From: Meconema thalassinum
Lineage: Eukaryota; Arthropoda; Insecta; Orthoptera; Tettigoniidae
NCBI GenBank assembly: GCA_946902985.2
Contig: OX336389.2
Location: 338,308,444 to 338,372,443 of the forward strand
Direction of reading: 5' to 3'
Length of the DNA: 64,000 nt
Shown piece by piece: positions 57,100 through 64,000 of the stretch; position 1 is the stretch's first letter, and the number at the start of each line of letters is the position of its first letter. A program made the translations under genes and the position numbers. The notes beneath the pieces were generated by a model, which worked only from the letters and a program-made list of their open reading frames with translations, searched no databases and had not been told where the DNA came from.

Positions 57100-58150
57100 A
57101 CAATGGAACTGCTAGGACTTTTTCCTACTTCGTCACCCGTGTCGGAGTCAGAATCACTGTTCCTGAGATTATGTGTTCCTGAATGTTGTCCCTTGCCAGT
57201 TCTCTGTGAAAATCCTCTTCCTGCAGTTTTTCTGAGTGTGCCACACGCGTCTCCCAGTCCTTGATTGTAACTCTATCAAGAGCTTCATGTGTTAATTGTT
57301 CCACGTCTGCAAGTCGAAAAGTGTTGTTTAATTTAGCCACTTGAGCCCATATCATCTCGATTAGATTATATTGACAATGATATGGGGCAAACTGATAACT
57401 TGGTGGCCTAGTTCCAACACCATCTGATCTAATTCATACTTTTTTCACCTGTTTTGAATGGCACAACACAGGCTAATAATTATGCATTTGTTTCTGTTGC
57501 ATCGTATGGAATGTTGTGTTTCTGCAGCGACTGGTGTATGTCTGATTTACGAGAATTTGTATTGGGTAATTTGTCGATCGCTTTAGAATGGCAACTAGTG
57601 TTATCCATTATTATAATAGATCCCTCCTCCAAGTAATTCAGAAAGTGATGAACTAACAAGTTTTTGAATGAGTCAGCATTCATTTCTGAATGATAATCTG
57701 AATCTCTGCTTTGAGTACGGAAACGGAAAACCTACTTACTGTCGCATATGAACCCCGTTTTCGCCGACCCTACATGAGATATTATCAGCCTGCTGCCTTT
57801 TTCTACAGGAACTCAAAAGGCCCCCTCTTCCAGATGAATCTTGCCATATATCCTTCCTTGAGTGATTTCTGGTTAAGCCATGTTTCATCCAGATAAAAGA
57901 AAGGTCTGTTATCACCAGAAGTCCTTAGAATATGCACAGTACTGTGCCCAACACAATAGTCCAGGTTATATATTTTAAGGACTGAGATCGTTTGACTGAA
58001 GCGCGCTAGACTAGATGTGGCAACGAAACGAGTGTGCCAGCTGGCGATTAAGTCGCGTCGGCCGAAGTTGTGCCAGCTGGCGATTAGGTCACGTCGGCCG
58101 AAGTTCCAACAGCAGCATGTTTTGGTACTGTAACATTGCATAACATTTGA
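57100..58150 (-). pseudogene. DDE_3-type (IS630/Tc1-superfamily) transposase, decayed
   Basis: Minus ORFs 58141-57803, 57683-57480 and 57355-57125 read in order as one transposase. Motifs are FFYLDETWLNQ (first Asp), EEGSIIIMDNTSCHSKAID (second Asp), then ...MIWAQVAKLNNTFRLADVEQ after the third acidic position, followed by LTHEALDRVTIKDWETRVAH. The class is widespread and uncharacterised in insects. A 36 bp in-frame tandem duplication (NFGRRDLIASWH twice, 58033-58105) precedes the catalytic region. Two frame breaks inactivate it. Terminal repeats not found. Confidence 0.8.
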
Positions 58151-58249
58151 CCTGAATGAAGAGGCAAGAATAGCTTATTTATTTACATAGTTTACGCCCA
58201 CATTGGAGCACTTAAATCAATCCATATACACTACAGTCTTTACAATATT

Positions 58250-60838
58250 AGTTGTAATGGCTTCTCAACTTCCTCTTCTCCTTCCAGAGCTTCTTTAATC
58301 TCTCCGACCTGGCCGCCCTCTCTTCATTTGTAATGGTGTACTGTTTTCGTTTGACTGTTTTTAATTTCATTTTTTCATTCATCCCTACTTCTCAGAATCC
58401 TCTTCTCTTTTCTCTCTGCAATTTGTTTCATTGTAATATTTAGCTCGTCTAAATCATTCTGGACCTCAACGAACCAGTTGTTCTTGGTTTTACTTTTCCA
58501 AAAGAAATTGAATAATTGTTTCAGTAGTCTGGTGTCTGGTAGTCTTACTATGTGGCTGAAAAAGTCAATTTTCCTTTTTCGCATTGTATCCACAATTGAT
58601 TCATTTTCCCGATGGACTATTTCATGAGACAGCAGTCTCCATTGTCCATTTACTTCATGTTTTTTATTGATGATTGTCCTGATGATCCTTCTGTCTATTT
58701 TTTGGATTTTATCTGTTGTTGCTTTGGAATTAATCTTAAACAGGGTTTCACTTGCATAAGTTGCTTCAGGTTTAACTACTGAACCATAATGTTTGAATTT
58801 GGCATTCATCGAGAGAGATTTCTTCTTATAAGTTGACCATGTGACTCGTGCTTGTCTCAGTTTTGTTGTTCTATACTCTATTGCGGCTTTCTCATTTAGG
58901 TTCCAAGTTATAGTTTCCCCAAGATACTTTTTTACAACCTTAATTTGTTTGTTATCATTTAGTTGAAGGACAGGGGTGTCCACCTCGAAGGTTGGCATAA
59001 TCTCTGTCTTTTCAAATGAAATTTGTAATCCCACTTTGCTGCAATGTTTTCCAGTTGTTCAATTTGGACTTTAGCCTCTTCCACATCATTTGCCAGTAGT
59101 GCAAGATAGTCTGCAAATGCCAGGCAGTTTAGTTTAATATTTCTACCAATCTTGATGTTTGGTTGGCATTTCTTACTCCATTCTCTCATGACCTTCTCCA
59201 GTACTCAATTAAACAAAATAGGTGAGAGACCATCCCCCTGCCGAAGGCCGGTTGTGATTGTAAATGGTTTTGACAATTCTCCTCTAAATTTAACTTTTGC
59301 TTTAGTATTCTTGAGTCATTCCAATAAGGTTGATCAATTTCCTGTGAACACCAAATTCTTGAAGAGGATTCAGTAATGACTTCCGATGAGCACTGTCATA
59401 AGCTTTTTTGAAGTCAACAAAAGTGATGACTAGGTTCTTACTTCGAGCACTGTGATGCTTCATAATCCACTTAAGACTGATGATTTGATCTGGACAACTT
59501 CTGCCTGGCCGAAATCCTCCTTGATACTCTCCAAGTTCTTGGTCCAGTTGTTCCTGTATTCTTGAGTGAAGAATTTTTGAAAAGATCTTGTGACATCAAC
59601 AAGGGGTATTCCTCTATAATTATTGGGATCTGACCTATCACCTTTCTTGTGTAGGGGGTGCATTATTGCTGTGTTCCATTCCTTAGGCATTTTTTTCAGA
59701 GTTCCATGTCAATAATACGTTTATGTAAGTTTCGGAGAGTTTGATCATTTGCATTCTTCCATAATTCTGCAACCAACTGATTTTATCCTGCTGCTTTATA
59801 GTTCTTGAGCAAGTTAATGGCTTTGATCACTTCCTCATATGTTGGTGGAATAACCTTTTCTAGTGGTGTTTTGTTTTTAGGTTTGGGGTCAAACTCCAGA
59901 TTTTCTCTTGGGTCTTCGCAGTTGAGTAATTTTTTGAAGTAGACTGCTAAGATATTTGCATTGTCTTGGTTGTTATGTGCCATTTTCCCATTTTCATTTC
60001 TCAGCATAAGTGTAGGTGGGGTATACTTTGATACTGTTTAAACGTCTTGTAATAATCCCTTGTTTTATGTTTGAATGATTCATCTATCGTTCTGAGCATT
60101 TCATTCTGATTATTCCTTTTAATTCTTCGAATTTATTTAGCTGCTTGTCTTCTAGCATTAGTTAGTTCTGTTCTGGATTCGTCAGTTTTTCTTTGTTGAT
60201 CATTTAACCATGCTTTGTGCCTCATTTGAATTGCCTTATCGCACTCCTCGTTCCACCAAGCATGTTTCTTCCTCCTTTTAATGGGAGCAAGTTCAGCTAC
60301 TGATTTCAATTTATTATCACCTCAAAGTCATCACTTAGTTGTGTTTTAGATCTCTCCAAGTATACTTTATTGTTCATTAAATAAGTGGGGTCATAATTTT
60401 TCTTCCTATTGGATTGGGCAGGCTTACTCTTTCTCTTAGGTGTTAGCTTTATTTTTATTTTGGATATGTAATGATCTGAATCAATGTCCACTCCACGGAG
60501 AACTTTGACATTATAAATTTCCTTATGATAATTTTTATCCATGGCAACATGGTCGATTTGGAATTCTCCCAATTTTATGGTAGGACATTTCCAGGTCATT
60601 AATTTGTGTGGTCGCCTCTTAAATCTGGTAGTTTCGAAAATAAATCCATGGTCTGTACAAAGTTCAATTAACCTTTGACCATTCCTGTTTGTTAATTTAT
60701 GAGATGACCATTTTCCTGCTACTGGACGGTATCGCCTTTCTCGTCCTATTTTTGCATTAAAATCTCCAAGCAAGATTTTAACATGTGCATCAGGGATGTT
60801 TGATATCATGTGGTCGAGGTCCTCCCAAAATAGCTTAT
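58250..60838 (-). mobile_element. LINE 4: 5'-truncated non-LTR retrotransposon
   Basis: Minus-strand element with an endonuclease part (60809-60306), RT (about 60007-58960) and C-terminal part (59034-58375). It starts inside the endonuclease at about 60838, directly at the target site of a later hAT insertion. Numerous frame breaks. Confidence 0.85.
58375..60809 (-). pseudogene. LINE 4 endonuclease and reverse transcriptase
   Basis: The endonuclease C-terminal half has VKILLGDFNAKIGRERRYRP (intact GDFNAKIG), KLTNRNGQRLIELCTDHGF and VDIDSDHYISKIKIKL (SDH). RT pieces are MPKEWNTAIMHPLHKKGDRS, DPNNYRGIPLVDV and LAFADYLALLAND. The second catalytic Asp of FADD is Tyr here (a GAT to TAT change), so the RT is dead even apart from the frame breaks. 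The tail reads GLQISFEKTEIM, KVVKKYLGETI and FFSHIVRLPDTRLLKQLF. I/Jockey-type organisation. Confidence 0.85.
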
Positions 60839-60846
60839 ATTATAAT

Positions 60847-61326
60847 TAGGGCTCGGATTTTTAGGTAAATAAACATTTTTTTAATGTAAATACCTATTTT
60901 AAGCATTTTTTCTATAAATACATACAGTACAACCTGTCACATCCGGACCTGTGATATCCAAACCCTCCCATATCCGGACACATCTCCGAATTAATTTTTA
61001 AGTCTTAGTTGAGAGCAAGGATACATTAGTGTGCTAGCCAGGGAGGACGAGTGAAAGTTGCAGCGCTGGAAGGCTGTGTGCGTGCTTGACCGCGAGGGGT
61101 TGTGGCCTGACTCAGTCAACGACATCTTCCCGGAAACTCATCCCTTTGTGTGAAGAAGCGATATTCCATTCACGGCTTCTGCCTGCCTGCCACCAACGTC
61201 AACACGAGGCTGCCTTTCTTTCTACCCTTCAGTCTGTGCGTGAGTCTTGAAGTGACAGTTTGTTTTGCGAGTGTGTTTCTGTTGTTACTGTTATTGTTTA
61301 CCATTGTTATTGTTATCTTTTAACCT

Positions 61327-61360
<34 letters not shown>

Positions 61361-62341
61361 CTAAAATGTCCGAAAAAAGGAGAAAACTGTTGTTACGATG
61401 TTCAGTGCGTGAAGCAACCGTTAAAAACATTAAAATTAATCAACAATAAACTCGTGAATTATTTCTGGTCACCTAGCTATTTGTAAAAATAGCCTTGTGA
61501 TATCCGGATTTTTCCATATCCGGATCGGCCGGTCGCCACATTAGTCCGGATATGACAGGTTATACTGTAAATCCCTGCATTTCACTTATTAGCACATAAA
61601 AAGTCATAATATTTACATTTCTTAAAATCAGTATGCTAGATCTTTCAGTTTATTGCCTTTTTTTGTTCTGTGTTACTTCAACGGGGAAGAACCAGTGAGC
61701 TATCTAATCATCATGCAGAGCGTATGTCAGCTGCAGCTGTGTTATTCTTAACTTGTCGCCCCATGCCACTCACTGTGGAAGCCAGGGATTTCCTTGTCCA
61801 TTGCACCACGTGCTAGACCTCCCCCTCCCCCAGCCATCTGGAACCCAGTGTCACTCAAATGCAGTTCAGTTTCTGGCACTGTGAAATGTGAGGCAGTTCT
61901 ACGATGCCTAAAGTAAAAACAACTATGAGATATCGTCTGTTGCAGAATTAGATAATTTTACTTTTAGATGGGGGCATTCTGTTCTGCCAACCATGTGCGA
62001 AAGCAATCGTGGCTGAACAGCGATCTCAAGTTACTCAACACCTCAAGGGCAAGAAACATATTGCCGCAGTTTCGCGCCTTCAGAATAAATGTTTTGTGAT
62101 AATCGTCGGTCGTTTGTGATGGACAACCTGAAGATGTATCTCGTTGTGTATTGTAATGCTTCACCAGTCAGTGTGACATAGGATAAGTTGCATTCGTGAG
62201 TACTGCATATTGTTTATATTCACATTAATAAACTAAATTATAATTAAATATTTTTACTTTCTTGTCATATATTTGAGGTATTTTTAATACATAAGAAATA
62301 AATATTTTCCAGATTTTTAGCACCTAAAATTCCGAGCCCTA
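60847..62341 (+). mobile_element. Non-autonomous hAT element with 8 bp duplication
   Basis: The ends TAGGGCTCGGATTTTTAGGT and ACCTAAAATTCCGAGCCCTA are inverted repeats, flanked by the perfect direct repeat ATTATAAT (60839-60846, 62342-62349). An acceptor-like TTTTAG and a finger-coding segment (61972-62095: LFCQPCAKAIVAEQRSQVTQ, then HLKGKKHIAAVSRL) match the N-terminal finger of the hAT transposase at 33627-35082. The rest of the gene is deleted, and a Tigger-like MITE is nested inside. Confidence 0.88.
60925..61567 (+). mobile_element. Tigger/pogo-like MITE nested in the hAT element
   Basis: Termini CAGTACAACCTGTCACATCC and GGATATGACAGGTTATACTG are inverted repeats between TA dinucleotides (60923-60924, 61568-61569). 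ATATCCGGA motifs recur near both ends. An ATG at 61366 opens a short basic peptide (MSEKRRKLLLRCSVREA) like the start of a Tigger transposase, but it stops after 27 codons. A poly-T run of about 32 lies at 61329-61360. Confidence 0.82.
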
Positions 62342-62349
62342 ATTATAAT

Positions 62350-63199
62350 ATACAGGCTGCACAGTTAATATAAGTTAGGAATTATACCCCGAACGACGTA
62401 TTGTGTCTGTATATTTAATTTGAAACTTGAAGAAAGAAGTGTCCTTGTTCGACGCTAGGGAGGAGTACGGACGGCCACGTGGTTAAATCCACAGGGGTGA
62501 AGGGCCACCTATCTTGAGACAGAAAGACGGATTAGTGTGCGCAGACTGTAAGCATTGTCGATACGCATTTGAAAGACGGGATCTAATGTGTGCGGAATCG
62601 AATTACGCCTTGCAAAGTGACGAAAGAGCAATGGCACAGTTACAACCAGAGTTTCGACATCTTTGAATACAAATTCAGTTGAACACTAATTCCCCGGCAT
62701 GTTGAGTAATTCTTGAATACTTGTATTACTTGTATTGTATTACTGGAACTTGACCACAGACGTTCAGTTAAAACTTAACAGCAGCAGCTGTCATGGTTAG
62801 TGAAAATGAAGCTGGTGAAGTTAGGAAAGAAATTATATTGGTCTAAAACTTAGTTAATGCAAGGGGGGAAAGTCTGATATTCAGTGATGAGAAGCGCTGT
62901 TCCAGCACGGATCCTTCTTTCCCTACTTTGAGAATGTTAGGGACTGACTGATCTTTTGAAGATGGAAAATTTTCGACTACAATATATCCATAGTGACCAC
63001 TGCCTTTTGTTGGGTTTATTGTACCGGAAACCTGTCAGATTCTATATGGGGAGTCTATAAAGAGGAGTAAATGAAGGTACATAAGCACAAGTACCCATAT
63101 ATTTCCAAGGACATTCGTGCTGACTATGCAGTTCAATGAAATCTCGCATCAGTTCATTAGGCTTCTGCCATTTTCAACACATATATATATGCAACACTT
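62350..63199. other. No gene identified
   Basis: No ORF over 60 codons with family features. An (AT)n run lies at about 63182. Nothing supported. Confidence 0.4.
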
Positions 63200-64000
63200 G
63201 ACTTATTTCCTTTCGCTCCGTGCAGAGCATAGGGCATTCAAGAATGATTTCCATCGGGCTCTGTTTGCTGCCAAGTTCTTCACTTCCCTCAAAGTTTTTC
63301 CAGCTTTCCTGACCTCCTCTTCAATTGTGCATTTCTAGGTCTTCGAGTCCCTTGAGGATTCTATTCCAGAGCTCCCCTTTCTACTTCATCATTCTGTTTC
63401 CGCAGAGTATGCCCAATCGAGCCCCATTTCCTCCGTTGGTTGTTGGTTAGCTCTTTACCTCGGCTCTTAGTTTGGAATTATATCTGGCCATCTTATACCC
63501 AAAATTTGACGCAGACAACGATTGATGAATACTTAAGAGTTGGTGAGTAATAGGAATGGTAACTTTCCATGTTTCACATGCATACAATAGGACAGCTTTC
63601 AGATTGGTATTAAAAAGTCTGATTTTCGTCTTCCTGGATATGTTACGGTTTCTCCATACTGGATAGAGGGCATAGATCTGTACAAAAGCCTCATTTGCTT
63701 TTCGTATTCTGCTCTTGACGTCCTCCTCAGCCCCTCCACTTCACGTTACTACACTTCCCAAGTATGCAAATGTATCCACCTGTTCTACATCTTCTACTCC
63801 CACAGTGAGGCCAGCCTGTACTGTAGAGTTCACTCTCAGCTCTTTTGTCTTCTTTGAATTTATCTTAAGTCCAACCTTAGCAGGTTCAAGTTCTAAGTTT
63901 GCCAGTTTTCCCTCTTGTCTCTGAAGCTCTGTGCTAGCATACAGATGTCAGCAGCAAAAAGATCCTCCAACCTGTCTCGAAGTCCCCATTTTATCCCTCT
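63200..64000 (-). pseudogene. LINE 5: RT C-terminal part, continuing past the window end
   Basis: The minus-strand reading from 64000 gives RGIKWGLRDRLEDLFAADIC, MLAQSFRDKRENWQT and a stop. It continues NLNLLRLDLR, GYICILGKCSNVKWRG, VKSRIRKANEAFVQIYALYP and LFNTNLKAVLLYACETWKV. The catalytic box is FAAD instead of FADD (GAT to GCT). Several stops occur. The tail CETWK and SRIRKANEAF motifs are typical of RTE/CR1-like elements. The 5' part lies outside the window. Confidence 0.8.

Overview
This window reads as nuclear DNA from a transposon-rich insect with a large genome. The evidence is short (TTAGG)n telomere-type tracts, several tRNA-derived SINE families, many RTE/I-like LINEs, Penelope-like elements, and pogo, hAT, mariner and piggyBac remnants. 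TATCGATA (DRE-like) and GT/AG splice signals also fit. The species cannot be fixed from the sequence. There is no bacterial-type gene organisation, no CRISPR array and no rRNA.

Region 1 (1-8.5 kb). The window opens inside a 2.73 kb almost perfect palindrome, with arms of about 1,351 bp and a 30 bp loop. It runs straight into a compact group of intronless genes: two tandem FLYWCH zinc-finger genes on the + strand, and on the - strand a small protein of unknown family and a complete two-BIR plus RING inhibitor-of-apoptosis gene (338 aa). Intronless FLYWCH/IAP clusters fit a captured virus-like or giant-transposon segment, but no viral hallmark gene is present to prove it. Next comes an unidentified minus-strand gene visible as phase-compatible exons, then a 114 bp duplication and a 150 bp tandem satellite.

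Region 2 (8.5-31.6 kb) is transposon in transposon. Three pogo-like copies (A, B, C) carry a psq-type HTH and a DDE domain. Copy C and two LINEs are nested inside a MITE-like element built from roughly 90 bp hairpin-forming units. Copy C itself contains an inverted pair of Penelope-like elements with a 14 bp target duplication, a SINE and another pogo-type element. An independent foldback element with 565 bp arms follows.

Region 3 (31.6-51 kb) holds a possible host promoter/first exon (AP-1, DRE and CRE motifs within 42 bp), a decayed BED-finger hAT transposase, a ZMYM-like hAT element with intact terminal repeats and 8 bp duplications, a mariner remnant, LINE fragments and nested SINEs.

Region 4 (51-64 kb) has the only recognisable conserved cellular gene besides the IAP: two exons of an RNF10-type RING E3 ligase, the second with a one-base frame break. 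Around it lie a perfect (CT)28(GT)261 microsatellite, a LINE, a piggyBac-like element split by a SINE, a DDE_3-type transposase, and a three-level nest (LINE containing a hAT containing a Tigger-like MITE). The genes do not form a pathway. The window's logic is successive insertion, and target duplications let the order be read.
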